NCBI RefSeq assembly: GCF_001949145.1
Contig: NW_019091524.1
Location: 364,540 to 428,539, forward strand
From: Acanthaster planci
Lineage: Eukaryota > Echinodermata > Asteroidea > Valvatida > Acanthasteridae
DNA length: 64,000 nt
Direction: 5' to 3'
Shown here: one piece after another, positions 38,281 to 52,000 of the stretch
Numbering within the stretch: position 1 is the first letter of the stretch
Layout: each line of letters begins with the position of its first letter
Translations under genes and position numbers: made by a program
Notes under the pieces: model-generated
What the model was told of the DNA's origin: nothing
Databases searched by the model: none
Seen by the model: the letters and a program-made list of their open reading frames with translations, nothing else

Positions 38281-38734
38281 TATGAGCATCGCTGAACAGC
38301 TCAATCAATGAGAATATTCCACCTCAAGGGGTCACATGACCTCCTGCTAGAGTCATGAGCAAGAATCTAAGTGTAAAAAGAATAAGAAGTCACATGTACA
38401 AAGTGTAGAGCCAAGTGCGTGAAAGTGCTCACCCGGTCATCTTTGGTGAATGACTGACAGTTACAAAGTCTGAGGTTTCTGAATATTAGCATTCCAGGGA
38501 ACCTTACCACGCCCAACCACACAGCCACATGGAGGGCAATCTCTGACATGCCAAACTGAGCAGAGAAAACACAAGGACAAAGGAGTGAAGGAACACGGGA
38601 TCATGCCAGAGTACAGCATGAATAACTTCATACAAAATTAGCGTCTCTGCTACATGTCCATAATGCATCAAGGAACGAGAACAAGTACAACAAGGGGGCA
38701 CTAGAATTCCAAGATTTGTGGGTGCCCAACACTA
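38281..38734 (-). mobile_element. Probable LTR (3' LTR of minus-strand element), inner end not fixed
   Basis: On the minus strand TGTTGGGCACCCACAAATC begins at about 38,734, directly after a purine-rich tract. TG at this place is the normal start of an LTR. The LTR continues leftwards through CpG-poor sequence; the CA end and target duplication were not found, so the left limit given is nominal. Confidence 0.5.
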
Positions 38735-38752
38735 TTCCCCCTCGAGTTTTTA
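38735..38752 (-). other. Polypurine tract preceding LTR
   Basis: Minus strand reads AACTCGAGGGGGAATAG immediately before TGTTGGGC. A G-rich purine run abutting the LTR is the plus-strand primer of LTR retrotransposons. A hairpin (TTTACAACG, loop TCCT, CGTTGTAAA, 38,749-38,770) overlaps its 5' side. Confidence 0.6.
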
Positions 38753-39129
38753 CAACGTCCTCGTTGTAAATGAAGAAAATAGAGTTCTTGTTCAAAAGTT
38801 GCTAACGTTCATGAGTAATCCGTGGAAGCTGTAGAATTTACTGGCAGTATAGAGAAAATACTTAGAGTTCAGTTCATGAAGACTGCCACTGCATTTTGGG
38901 CTACCATGATAAAAGCTAGTCTAATCTACAAAACTCACGGACCTAGTGATAACACTGAAAAACAGAAGATAAAAATCATAAGCAAATTTCACTACTGTGT
39001 CGTCCTCGTAACCATGGTAGAGAATAATCATTTCAAAACAAAAGAGTCACAATTAGTCCACACAGTTGCTTTGATAATGCTGAGCTAGCTGAGCTGAACT
39101 GGCAATCCAGTGTTGACTTCCGCCTTCTT

Positions 39130-39980
39130 GATCTCACAGGGACATCACAGCGTGTAATGCGTGTGGGCTATGCGAGATCCCTGTATCTTGCAGGTTTACG
39201 GCGGGGGCGAGAACTTCTCTGGGTGGAGGAGTCAACAGGGGCCTCAGATATTGTCGGAGGGAGTACTGATGTGGCTTCAGCAGGCGGCTGATGCCTGGGG
39301 ACATTGGTGTCTCTGGGGCCGGAATTCTCTGGGGGTTGGTTGAGAGATTGTCGGGTTTCCTTGCAGGCATGTTGGGAGTGCGATGGCATCGTGCTTACTG
39401 TACTTTGCATCAACCATGTGCATGAAATCTGAGCAGAAAGTGAATAACTCCTTCATATCACTTCAGATCTTGGGCAGTTTGGGCTTCTCCAATTTGAGGC
39501 TCCAAGACTTTTGCTGACTGGAACTGATCGGCCTTCTCTGGGTAAGCAACATGTCTCAGGATTAGCAGTGTGTGGCTCAGGGTTAGTAGACTCGCCAGTC
39601 AGAGTGGGGATCAGTTGCGGGGTTTGCCTCAAGGTTGGAAGATTGTTCAACCTCTGTATGTGGACTGGTTGCACAACTTTGCTGACACTCTTCCAGCCAA
39701 GTTTCTTCATTGTTGATTTCCTTGTCATCATCGATGTAATGGGTGTACAGTTCATGCTTCTACAGCAGATCATCATAGGCATGCTCAATTTTTAGAAGTA
39801 AATCTCTTACCTCATCAGTAGCCAAAGGACTGCCTTCTATCAGGATGTGCAAGGCCTTTCCACTGCTTGTTAGTGCTGCCTTGGCATTTCTGCGTGTCTT
39901 CTTTGCTTCCTAGGCTTGTTGCTTTGCCTGTTCCATGATGCAGACACTTTGTCAGGTCCTGTAGTTAGTCAAGTGTTGTG
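39130..39980 (-). pseudogene. LTR-element gag remnant fused to pol C-terminal tail
   Basis: Minus strand, in broken frames: RRNAKAALTSSGKALHILIE and SPLATDEVRDLLLKIEHAYD (about 39,900-39,770), an acidic DDDKEINNEETWLEECQQ (about 39,745-39,690), then VDAKYSKHDAIAL (about 39,415-39,375). This is gag-like, resembling BEL/Pao gag as I recall it. It switches within about 60 bases to a Pro/Ser-rich tail ending SSRPRRKPARYRDLA and stop (39,168), the typical basic end of an LTR-element integrase. The whole protease-RT-integrase core is missing, so this is an internally deleted copy whose 3' end runs into the LTR at 38,734. Confidence 0.65.
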
Positions 39981-42402
39981 GATCTTCAGAAGTGCAGCAG
40001 CTCGGACTCAGAGAAGTGTTGCTTATCGTATATGGCTTATTCAGCCGTGATTATTTGATCTGAAAAGTACACGAACAACTAATGACTATTAAATGTTTGC
40101 AAAATAACTACATTTCCAAACAGGGTTTAAAGGCAGCAAATTATATTTAGCAAAATCGCGTCCAAACTGGCTTGCATACATTGACTCCTCTCAATGGCTT
40201 GTAAAACTAACATGCTCTGGTGAATTTATCAGTTCTCCAGATGTGAATAATTCTTGACAAATTAATATTTTCTACATGGAAATTATGCCAGATTTCGAAA
40301 ATAGACCGGGTCTAGTAACATCACTAAATGAATCATGCTACCAGATTAAAGAAATCTACTTAAACTTTCGATCCTCTGTGAGTTTGTTTCAAGGTACATT
40401 ACAAGCACTACAAACAATGACTTGATCTAAATTAAGTATCATGCAATATTTCTTCTTTAAATTCTCAAGGAATTCTTTCAATCAACTCTTAAATTTATGC
40501 AAACTTTACACTTTTAATCTGTAAAACCTGGTCACATTTTGGATAGAAAAACATAAGTAAATATATCTGACAAGCATGGTGTGGCTGTTTCTTTTAGAAA
40601 CGACTGAGGGCACTCTTCAGGTTCTTATTCGGACCACTGAAACAGCGGTATTAATGTACTCAGACCCGTCACATTGAATTTCTGATGCACAAATGATCTA
40701 TATTAATCACCCAAATATCAGCATCATCCAGCCAACTATGCCAGTATAATGTTTCTCATTTCAAGCTACAACGATCAAGGTTCACATAATCGATATGTAT
40801 TGGGCGATTCTAAATCTGGAAGGAACTGATTTATGGTTATGCAGTAATTCTGAATTGAAATGACTGTAAATCATACTTTCTAATTGCAATCTTTGATTAT
40901 ATCCATAATGCCCCATTCAAACCCTACTTCACTGTTATGCAGTTGGCGTAATCCCATTACAAGCACTCTAGTTTTAACTTAACTTTTTAACTTAATCATT
41001 TTTCCTTGGTAAGAAGCTATCTAAATGAAAAAAACCGTCAAAGAAAGGATTGGTGAATCTACTGATGATGTCTAGCTATTTCATATGAAAGCCCACTGGT
41101 GCCAAGATGTATACAAGTTTAAAAAAGGGAAGTTTATTTTGTTCAAGTTTGTTTTTATGAGACACATTTTTCCAAAGTTCGTTTGTAATGGGGTATGTTT
41201 TTTCTGCTTTTAGAAACTATGCAAGGGTTAAGGGGACATGATTATGTCCTTTTTAAACAGGTGAAGTCACATTCGAAATGCTTCTGTTGGAAAATAAATC
41301 TCTTAAAACAATTCATTCCTCAAAACGCATTTCTTTACTGTTGGTTTAAAATCTTTAAAAAAAAATCTTGGTAAAATATATCTTTTGAAAGTGAATTTTG
41401 AAAAAAACAATCTTAAACAAACTGTATACATTGTTACGTGCAAGGCAACCACAGACCAGCGCACGGCAGAAGATTGAAATAAAACGTCATGAAAATTTGT
41501 TTGGCAGTCAACAAGACGACAAAATGGAATACAGATGTAGCATGCAAATAATTATATTTATTTTAAAAGAAGACATCAAACCCCAACACCTTGTTAATTA
41601 AAACTCCAACGTCAAAATTACAGTACAAGCAGAAATTAATGAAGACCAAACAATTATTCAGAACAGCAAAATGTACAATCATGCGTCAACTATAAGCAAT
41701 CAGCCATTAATCAAAATAAAGCAAAAGAGGGCAAAGCATGCAACCATTGACAGGCCCAAAGAAATGCACATGCCCAAAGCAGAAGCGGGCAAAGCAAAAG
41801 ATAAACAAGCCAACTTAAGTTGCATGCAAAAAGGATAAAGTTCACATACTGGTATGAAAATAAAAATGCACGGGTGCCCAACTGACAGGAACATATTGGA
41901 AAGGGAGTGCGGAATCACCCGCCAAGATGTGTCAAACAACGGAAAAAGAAACATCTATCAAGGTAGCGGTAGCACAGACATGCAACCAGCCTTCCAGCCT
42001 GTCAGCCAACTCACTGGCAGTCGACTCCTCTAGTACGACTTCGCAGACCAACGGCGGAAACTCCACTCAGGATCCCAACCCTACCCAAGCCAGTCGAGAA
42101 CCCCGGGCCAACACGAACAACGCCCTTATATAACATAACTTCAACATACCAGAAATCAATGAAGCAGTTAACAATGAAGCCAAATACAAATGTAAGTATG
42201 TGGGTAAGAGTCTGGCGCATTGCAATACAAAGGGCCCTACATTCCGAAAATTCTATCCGTAACAACATCAATGGAGAGAATTATGTTTTTTTTTCATAAA
42301 CTGATTTTTCTTTCACTTCATAGTACATTTTTATGTTTATCATTCCTGATTGAAACTGTCATGAAAAAGTCCCAAAATGTCTTAATCAATTTGGAAAATG
42401 CA
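39981..42402. other. Non-coding stretch, nothing recognised
   Basis: AT-rich throughout (most of 40,050-41,400 and 42,250-42,400). A GC-richer piece at about 41,890-42,240 has open frames on both strands but no known domain. It may hold the 5' part of the LTR element ending at 38.7 kb; I could not find the matching 5' LTR. Confidence 0.4.
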
Positions 42403-42408
42403 TTTATT
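42403..42408 (-). terminator. Candidate poly(A) signal of CYP4
   Basis: AATAAA on the minus strand, about 460 bases past the CYP4 stop. It is the first canonical hexamer I noticed in the gene's sense direction. The cleavage site is unverified. Confidence 0.35.
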
Positions 42409-42867
42409 TGCAATTGTATTGATAAGTAATTATTTTCAATCTGAATGCAGAAGACATTAAATTTTACCTGTTTAGGAAAATCTACACTAGAACAAATAAA
42501 AAAAGAACTTAATTTTTAAAAAATGTGACTTCATGTTCTACTTCATTTGTTAGGCAAGGAACATTTCCCTCGCAAATTAATAAGTAAAAATACCACTGCT
42601 TACATTTGCTTCAATGAATAAAGCTGAAGCTATAAATCAGTATTTAAGAAATGAATGTTAGGAAAAACTACTCCTAGTTTTTTTGAATGGAAAACTAACT
42701 AAGTTTTATATTTTATATTTTTAGACAGCAAGAGAACATAATTAATTAATCAAAGTGCACTGACTTTATGTCATTAAAACTGCTTTAAATCTAAGGCTGA
42801 AAATGTCACATTTTTATATTCATGGATGGTGGTCATGGACGTGATGTCTTGGTATGAGGAATTCAGT

Positions 42868-43039
42868 TTAAGGATGGCGGGGTGTGACCTGCAGATGAAT
42901 GCCATTTCTGCCTCGCAGAACCAGCGCATTGATTCGCTGCACTGGGATGGTCTCATCGACGGACAGGTGAAAGTTGTGAAGGACTGTGGCAGATATGATC
43001 TTCAATTCATTCATGGCAAAGTGCTGACCGATACAATTC
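42868..43039 (-). CDS. CYP4 exon 9 (heme Cys and C-terminus)
   Basis: Residues 455-511: [57 protein letters not shown] then TAA at 42,870-42,868. Cys457 is the axial heme ligand. Acceptor TTTCCTGCCAG. The short C-terminal tail after LQVTPR is usual for the family. Confidence 0.96.
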
Positions 43040-46000
43040 CTGGCAGGAAATGAAAAAAACATATAAAGGATCAGGATTGAGAGAAGAGGATAACCTATTA
43101 GTCATCCAAGCCGGAACAGGGTTGAGTTACCAAAGAGACAGAATCTACAAAAATTTCATTTAATTTGAGTATTTTGTGTTCTCGGGAAGAACATTTTGGT
43201 GCAACATATTAATATCAACACATTGTGGACAATTTAAATCATAATTATTAGGTTGGTGATAAAGTGTGAATCATGTCCATGTACTAAGGCTGTGTTGATT
43301 GAGTATTTCATACAAGTAGAAATTTGAATCCCAGACCACAAATCCTGGTAGGTGTGCATAAAATAAATACATGTACACAAATATTTAAAAAAGTCCTCAT
43401 AAATGAAGGGAAAGAGAAATGTTGTGTGAACTCATACATGTCCAAACAGGGTTTCCACCCTTAAAAAATGTTCAGAGGCATTTTGGGGTCAGGGTTACCT
43501 GTTGTAAAATGATGAGGAATAATTCATGCAATCATGAAAAATCCAGCTTGAAAGGGTTATCATAGTGGGAGAAAAAGGAGCATTTTCCCAGAGTTTACCA
43601 ACACCACCAGAATAAAATAATGTCCACATTAACAAACACCCAAGTAGTGCAACAAGTGTTTGAACTACCTCCCTGTAACTGGTACAGGAAATCATGACTG
43701 GTTTTAATATATGTCCTCCAGTGTGAACAAGTCAGATGAGAGTGTATGAGCCAATGTAATTGGGCATGGTGGACAGTCCTCTCTCACCTTGGTCCGGCCG
43801 CAAAGGGCACATATGCAAAGGGAGGAATGTTCTTTGCCCGCTCTGGTGAAAACCTCTCTGGGTCAAAGGTCTCGGGGTCATCCCACACATGCGGGTTATT
43901 GTGTAGATCACTGATTACGATGGTTATAGTGGTTCCTGAAAGGTCATGATTAGAAGAAACATATAAATCTAGACAGACCCATTATTGAAAATTATTCAAA
44001 TGTACTCTTAAAATAAATTATCATTGACCCTTAATTGACAACAAAACAAACAGTGAAATTTGACAAGGCAAGCAAATTACAAGAGAGTTCACATCTGAGA
44101 CATTTCTAACTAATCCTCCTTGTCAAAATGTTTTCTATTATTCTCCCAGGCTACTCAAATTTCCAGCAAGGTGAATTTAATACCCAACTGGCACCTTCTC
44201 TACATCAGCACTTAGCTGCAATATGAATTGCTTCCATGGATTCGCGAATTTTGTTTGTCATTGCACATGAAAGAGTAAATGCAGTGCTTCATTTTGATGC
44301 ATCAGTCGGTTTAATTTGTTGTCAAGATGAGACCAACATTGCAGACATTTCCAAGTTCAACATGGGCAAGCCTGCAGGAATGGGACAAACTGTGAGTACT
44401 GCTAACACTCACCTTTCGGCAACGTCCTGCCATCAGGAAAGGTCAAAGGTCGGGTCAATGTTCGCATGATCTTGGGGACGGGAGAATGTACACGCAGGCT
44501 CTCCTTCAGACACTTGGTCAGGTAGGGCATACTACTGAGATCATCCCTAGAAAACAAAAAATCAAGCACTTCTGTTTTTCCGAAAAAATTAATCATTTCT
44601 TCTTTTCCATGCAATTACAAAAATTCCACTTAATTGGCTGGTCAGGCAGGGAGCACTGAAATGTAATAAAACTGGAAAAACTTCCTTGTTTGAATGTAAA
44701 TTGTAGTTTAGGTTCCAGTCCCGTAATTTGGAACTAGTTCCAAAATACTAACAGTCAACTGCTCAGGTTTCCAGTTCAGAGGCAAAGCCCCAACTGTAAC
44801 CATCTACAAGAAGGGTATTGTCTTATCCCCTTTAAATATCATTGAAATAATGATTGTTTATGTGTGCAATTCAAGGACCATTGCTGTTGTAGATGTGTAC
44901 AGATTAACCGCACATGAGCATAGTGGTCATTATTTGTTTATTGTAACTGATGAAACTCTTTGAATATGCTCATGCTCAGTTTACACATCAGAGATGACTG
45001 GAGAAGTTGAGAGAGTTAGCTGGACAAAGAATACTCTGACCTGTTCCACTATGGCAGCTTTCAGTTGTTAACTTTATTTGTCTATTAGTCATACACCAGA
45101 AATCAGAACAATGACAGTAACTGCACAATGGGATGAAATAAATGTACTATTCATGAGGTGAGGTTGAGTCGAACATTCAGCATATCACTAAATTCCTCCC
45201 CCACATCCTGGTGATACTTACCCCTGCCCAGCCTACATATGCAAAATTCCCATGTGCCTATTACAATTCGCTGAGAAGACTTGATTATGCATACTGCCCC
45301 TTGACCCTCCACAATGCACTGTGACCCTGCCACCATGTTCGTCCTTCTTTTTGAAGCGGAGAAAACCCGCAGAGCCGAAGTGGGGAAGGACGGGCGGGAG
45401 TAGCAGGGGCAGGGGTAATTATCACTAGGAGACCCGACACACTCATGTGGGGGAGGAGTCTCCTGTGTTCACATACCCCTGCCCAGCCTACATATACAGA
45501 GTGGCACTGTACCCTGGAGATGGGTCGGCAACAGGAGTGCAGTTACTAAAAGAACATAGGTGGGCATCACTCAAGTGAACACTCACCAGAAGAAAGAAAT
45601 GTCTATGATGAAGTATTCACCGTCCAGCCCGGGACAGTGCTGGGCATTGTCCGGACTGCTGAGCGCAAGGTTGCTGAGCCACGGGCTGTTTCGCTCTGCG
45701 GAACATCCCTCAGATAGCACTCAGTAAAGGTGGAGGGGGATCTCCAGCAAGCCCCCTGGCAGATTTCCGCTGGAGGAACTCCTTTGAAGTATGACCAGGA
45801 TGCGGAAGCAGCCCAAACACCGAGGGCCATGATGTGAGATCAGGTTGTCTCATCATGTTGTACCCGCCAGTCTTGGTTGGCAAAGATAATGGCCGAGACG
45901 GTCCATTGGGCATTTGTGTCCTTTGACGCTGGATGCAAGGGTTTTGTCGTAGTGATTAAGAGCCGGGAACTCAGCGATGCTTGGTCCTGGCAAGGTACCA

Positions 46001-49000
46001 GTTAAGAGTGCGACCAGGACTATATCTTTCAGAGCTATCTCCCGAAAGTTAGAATATGTCAGGAACGAATATGTCAGGAGGCCGGAAGGTACGCGTCTTG
46101 TTTTTCGTCAAAAACTCAATGGCTTTCATAAGGTGAACCCCATGCAGCTCCCAGCGGATGTGACCTTTGGCAATCTCTAGAGTATGCAGTTCGCTATCGC
46201 GTCTGCTGAGATGGATATCTGATGTATCAGAAAGCGGCTTGAAGGGGGACCGGCGAGAAAGCGTAAAACACTTCCAAGATCCTAGGATAGAATGAGGCAT
46301 TTGACATGAGGTCGCTTGACAAACATTCCTCGAAGAAAATGGTGAATGGCAGCATTATCAGAGACTGTCGATCCATCGCTGAAGCCTGAATGAACGGCTG
46401 CCAAGGCCGACCGGTAGTTGCGGATGGTGGCAATCTGGAGGCCTGAGTGGAACAGATACATGAAAAAAGTCAGGGAACTCACAGGAGCTTCAGTCGGAGA
46501 AACATCATGGTCGTCACACCATCTAGTAAAATGTTGTAGTCGGCTGTTGTAGATTTTGCGAGTGGACAGTCGTCGATCCTAGGCCACCATGGACGCAGCG
46601 TCCGCAGAAAGGCTCTGAAGGATCGTTGGACAATGTCCAGCACATCAAGTGCAGACCCCCGGTGTTGGATGGAGGACCCCTGACTTAGGTTGACAAAAAA
46701 TGTCCTCCCTGGGCAGAAGAACCAGTGGCCGTTGTACCAGGAGTCTTGTCAGTCTTGGAAACCACAGCTGGCAAGGCCAGAACGGGGCGATGAGGAGGAC
46801 CCGACATGGCTCTCGTTCTATCTTGGACAGGACATGCAGGATATTGAAGGAAAGGCATACGCCAGAAAGCCCGACCAGTCGAACTGTAGGGCACCTGTCT
46901 CCCATGTCCGTGGGTGAGGGAACCTGGAGCAGAACTTCGGGAGATGGGTTTTGTCGGTGGTAGTGAAGAGGTCAATATGGGGACACTCGATCTTGAGGTA
47001 CGAAGGGGAGGCCAGCCAAGGGTGCTCAGTGATGGTCCGACACTGCAGGTGATTGCGTAGGAAGGTCAGCCCACATGTAAATGGAAGCTGAGGTATTCAT
47101 ATGAGAAAGGATAGTGAGCGCTGTTACACTGTACTATGTTCAATGTGGCCATATGTATCCTGAAGTTGGAGGACTACGGCCATATCATTACATACACTGG
47201 GAATTAAGATCATTCCATATGCATTGCAAGAATAGAGAAACTGCAGGTAAGGAGCTTCAAAGATGGAAGACCGCTTCTAAGCATTAAAACATTTCCATTT
47301 ACTCGCTGGAATAGAGATCGCAAGTGGATAAACAATGAAATCAACAAATACTTGCCAAGTCTGCCTTTCTGTTTCGATTACGGGGGGCGCAGTCAGAAAA
47401 GGCAACCGTGGCACGCTGTTAACAACAGTGGGCACGGACAGTAGGCACACTTTTGTGAGACCTCGTAACAATTACAGTATATAAACTTTGGACACACCCA
47501 CTGCGGAAGAACTCCTGTCTGGAAGGCAATGTGGGGCGTAGCAGGCCGAGCGGGAGAATGTATGGAGAATCGGGAATTATTAGACAGCAAGCATGTAGTA
47601 TTCACGACGATGTGAAATTTGGAAAATTAGGATGGTCAAGGCGTGGACACTGAATTGAATGGCGTGATCATCGGGGGGGGGCCTGTTCGGAGATCATAGT
47701 TGATTTTTACACGCCTGAGTGCCTCCGATGACGAAGTTTCAGACATCGGAGGGCTCGATTGGTCTACAGGTAGGGCGATGACATCTACTGCAGGCATTAA
47801 TGAACAGAAGACCTATGGACAGAATAAAACATCCACGGTAAGAAGATTGTATCACGTTTTATTCACCGGGACAGCTCCATAAAGAGGTGAAGCCATTTCT
47901 CTATTCCCCACCTAGCTGACCCCTAGCACGGGAGTCTCGGATGCTAGCCAGCGGTTTGATGCGTGATGTGTGACCCAGACTCACAATCACCAGGGGCTCC
48001 ACGAGCAAATGACGTAAGGCGGCCCAGTAGAGTGTACATGTAGTTCCTGCACGCCTGGATGCCCCAAAAACTGGACAGATCAAGGCAGAGGCGTAGGGGC
48101 GGAGCTAAACGTGAGTGTAAGTAGAACCCGGTTCAGTTGAAGAATTATTACAATTATTACTATTGCATATTACTATATCACCTCAAATCTTGTCCGGGAA
48201 AAGTTGAAAATAAGCTGGGGAAGAGTGTTGCGGTGGAATGTTGAAGGCTGCTGAAAATTTCCCACTATCTCCAAGAGATGAAGCTATCAGTATTTGTATA
48301 CACATTCTCCCCCCACTCTGCGGTTTTGGCCAGGCAGGCTACTCAAGGACACCAGTGGTTTTGATGACAGAAGAGCCACAGGTAAAGGACTGCACTCCTT
48401 ACACAGAGCTTTTTGAAATTTCTCTAACTGTATCATTTAGAATAAATATACGTTGACCCTTTCATAAAATACAAAGCTTCTTCAGTTTTTTTTTCTCCTG
48501 CACTCAAAATTCCTCCACAACTTCCCCTCAATAATTCGCTCTCCCTACAATTACTGCAACTTGTCCCGGATGAGATTTGAGATGACTCCTAAGTGCAAAT
48601 TCAATTAAAAAATACATGTGTAAACGGGCACCATCGTGTATTAGACAGACCGACGGGGAAGGATGTGAAGCCGGAGATGAAAGTGGATCTGAAGTCAGAC
48701 GCGGAGTCAGTAACAAATCCGGGTGAAAATCCAGAAGGAGATCCTCACATAGGGCATCTGGACCTGGGGCAGTCGCCGGAGGAGTAAAGAGATTGACTTA
48801 AGGTGGCTGGCCGAAGTGGAAAGCGTCTCCAAGAGAGCAGACTGCCGTCATCAAACCCAATGAAGAAATATCTTGCCTTGGTGTAGAGCAGGATTTCTTG
48901 CATTTACGCCTCTTATGTGCGGTGATCCGGTCGTAGAACCCGAAGGAAGAACCTAAAAACCTGGAACATCAGCAGCATGGCTGGAATGCAGGTCGTGATA

Positions 49001-52000
49001 GGTCAAAGCGCACTGAGCCGCCGGGGAGCAAAGACGGAAACACCCTCGTCAGATAGCCCTAGCTAGTAGGCGGGAGCCGCAGTGTTGAGTAGCTTTCGAG
49101 AACTATGGCGATAATGCAGTTCTGTAGCATGAAAAGTGGTCGGTGAAGACCCACAAAGTTAGGTGGTGCCTCTGAATGGGCTGCCTCCCGAAGACAATGG
49201 GCCATCAGCCCGAGGCATTGTAACTTCCAAGTCATGCCTAAGTGAACTGCTGAGAAGTTCCTCTGACAGCTGTAGTTCATGGCCTGTGGTGATCGTTGTA
49301 GCTGGCCCAGGAGGCATGGGGCATTCCCGGTGTGTAGGCTGGTGAGGCATACAATGAATACACAACTTCCACGGTAGGCGATGGTAGTAGGGAGACCGCC
49401 AGAGGACTTTAGAGAACTGGGGGTGAATGTCAAATGCCAAGACCTGGCTAACAGGGGAGTAAGTTTACTCACCCCAATTGCTGTGCCAACGGACAGAGCC
49501 ACCATGATCCGGGACATGATCTGGAGCCGGGTCCCGCCAGACTTTTCAGCGAATTGTAATGGGAAATTTGCTCATGTAGGCTGGGCAGGGGTATTCGAAT
49601 GCAAGAGACCACATTTTTCTGCTGCATAAAATGGAGAACATTCATGATTTGTTTCATGAAGTGTTTGAGTAAATCCTGTTTGCATAAAAGTTGCCATTTT
49701 ATTTTCTAGGCTTGGTGTAAAAGAGTGCCAGAAAGTTTTCCTGCACTCCAAGCCAGGACTGAAATTTTGTCTGAGTGAAGAGCTGTTACTGCACTTTTCC
49801 CTGTGCACACATGGTAAATGATTCATTGCCCACGAAGAGCCCATCACATGTTTGCACTGGACTTTTTTCTTGATGGTTATACTGAGCCAACGGTTAAAAA
49901 AAAGGATCAAATATGCACTTGGACCTTCGACACGGGAACCTTTTACCGAGACCGTGAGAGAAGTAACCTAGCTGTCAGTGCAATGACTTATGACTTATGC
50001 ACAACCTTTTTCCATTTATTTCCATGATAAGACAAAATGCTACCATCCTCGTCATCTGGAAATGGTGCACGGCATTACACCAGTTAATCTTCCAACTGCA
50101 TCAATAATTTCTCCCATGACTTGGACAAAAAGAGGAACAAATTTACTGGTAATATTCACCACATACCACATCTGTATGAAGCATGCAGTTGTAGGATTGG
50201 ATGTACATGTACACCCTACTGGGCCACTTTCCCATGCTTTTACTGACTTGTGCTGTCGGCACCAGACTTTCCATCTTAGGAAAGGTGACTCAGGAACTTT
50301 TCCTAGGCAGATGTTGGCTGGTAACATGGCTCAGTAAAAGTAACCAAGAGGTAAACCTCATGGGATGTCCACACTGGACTTTAAGAGAGAAAACTAACCA
50401 TTGTCTTGGCAAGATGGACCAAAAACAGTCCAGTGCATACAGGGCTATAGTTAATGAAGTACATTTTTTTAACAGTCAATCCCGGACTGTGCATAATGAC
50501 ACTGAATTACTGAAGTAGCGTCTGATGCAGTCTTAACAGAGAAGTGTCCTCAGCAAAATTGTTAAAGAGTATTTACAGTGCGTGTCGCGCAAAAAGATCC
50601 ACTGACTTAAAAAAAACACAGCAAATTCTACCAAACAGCAGTATACCAAGCAAGGGAAAAGAGCACATGATCAATGATGTGGATAAAAATTAAGAGGTGA
50701 TGATTTTACTAACAGCAATGGGAACAACAAATTTAGTGATTGGAATAGAGCAAAATAAAGGAAAACTTGATGTTCTGTACGATCCACATAAATACAGTCA
50801 AATAAACATCTAAACAGGTTGGTAAAATCTGCACTTAAGTAGCGTAGTGGGCTACCCATGGCGGAAGGCTTGGTCAATGGCACTTGACTGACAAACCCTC
50901 CATTCAGATGACTGGCATTTATTCAGGTGTTGTTCAAATCAACATATTCTTGTCAAACTCAGCCAAGCTTTACTCACCATTCCAGCCGGTCATCTTCTCT
51001 GTCTACTAAGAGGTCATCGATTTCCTCTTGGCACTTCTGCTGGAATTCTGGCAGCCGGGCCATGTCGTACAGGAACCAAGACAAGCCTGATGCTGTCGTG
51101 TCATGCCCTTCAAACATGAATGTGTCCACTTCATCATAGATTTCCTGGTCAGTTAGTCCTTGACCGTCACTGTCCTTGTGGAAGAAAATATTGTGTCCTG
51201 CCAACTTGTTCAAAACAACTGCCAAACCAATTTGCTCCGTGTGAGAACAAGAGATGGGATGCTTCAAAGGGCAAAAAAGGTCCTTTCAAGGGAACTCATT
51301 GCATGCGTGTTCCTATGTGTAGCCAATTTCTGTTGAACTGAATGGTCTGTGTGTATGCACCATACAAGTGAACAATCACAGTTGGATATTACTTTCCACT
51401 AGCCTGTCTTCTTCTGCACTTGTGAGGGAGTGCTTAAAATTGGGGCAGATAAAGAAACTGGCCAGGTGTTTACAAGATAATAATTACAGCAGTACAGAAA
51501 TTTACTGGAGAAGAAAGATCAAAGGAGTGGGAGAAGAACTTAGGTTTCTTAGTCCACACAGACAATGCCAATCAAGAACTTACTGCAGCATACCAGTAAT
51601 TAATGTTACGCCAGCTTGAACACGTTCTGTGTGAGTGAGCTGGCATATGGCTGCACCAATTGGATTGACTTCACGTGTCTATCAATGGACCCAAATGAAT
51701 TACCAGATATTATATATCTTTCATGCACTCTTGGAATACAGGATGGGCTTATTACGGGAAAAAGATGTCTGGGCTGCTACTGCTGTGCTAGCTTGGAAAG
51801 CTGCACTAATGACCAAAACCTGACGACCCAAGACTGTGTGAGTTTGCAGCGTAGGCCCCCTACAGCACGTTGAGGGTTGAAGCCAAGGCAGGTGGACTAT
51901 AAGTGGCTGTCTGTGATAACTGCTACGAAAGTAATAATGGCAGGTGTCAGTCTTAAGAGGCACAAGATTTTAGCTTCAAGTTCCTTCCCCTTGGTTCTGC

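Larger units (their letters stand above)
45219..49593 (-). mobile_element. DIRS-type tyrosine-recombinase retrotransposon in CYP4 intron 6
   Basis: About 4.4 kb with inverted, not direct, terminal repeats: TACCCCTGCCCAGCCTACAT and following bases at 45,219-45,278 match 49,542-49,593 inverted over some 50 bases with one 7-base indel. An extra internal copy of the left terminal word lies at about 45,474-45,495, as expected for the internal complementary region of DIRS. Coding order on the minus strand is RT/RNase H tail then tyrosine recombinase, ending near the left terminus. Gag and most of RT are missing or unrecognisable (47.1-49.5 kb), and the rest is frameshifted, so it is dead. It lies in the same orientation as CYP4. 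Confidence 0.85.
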
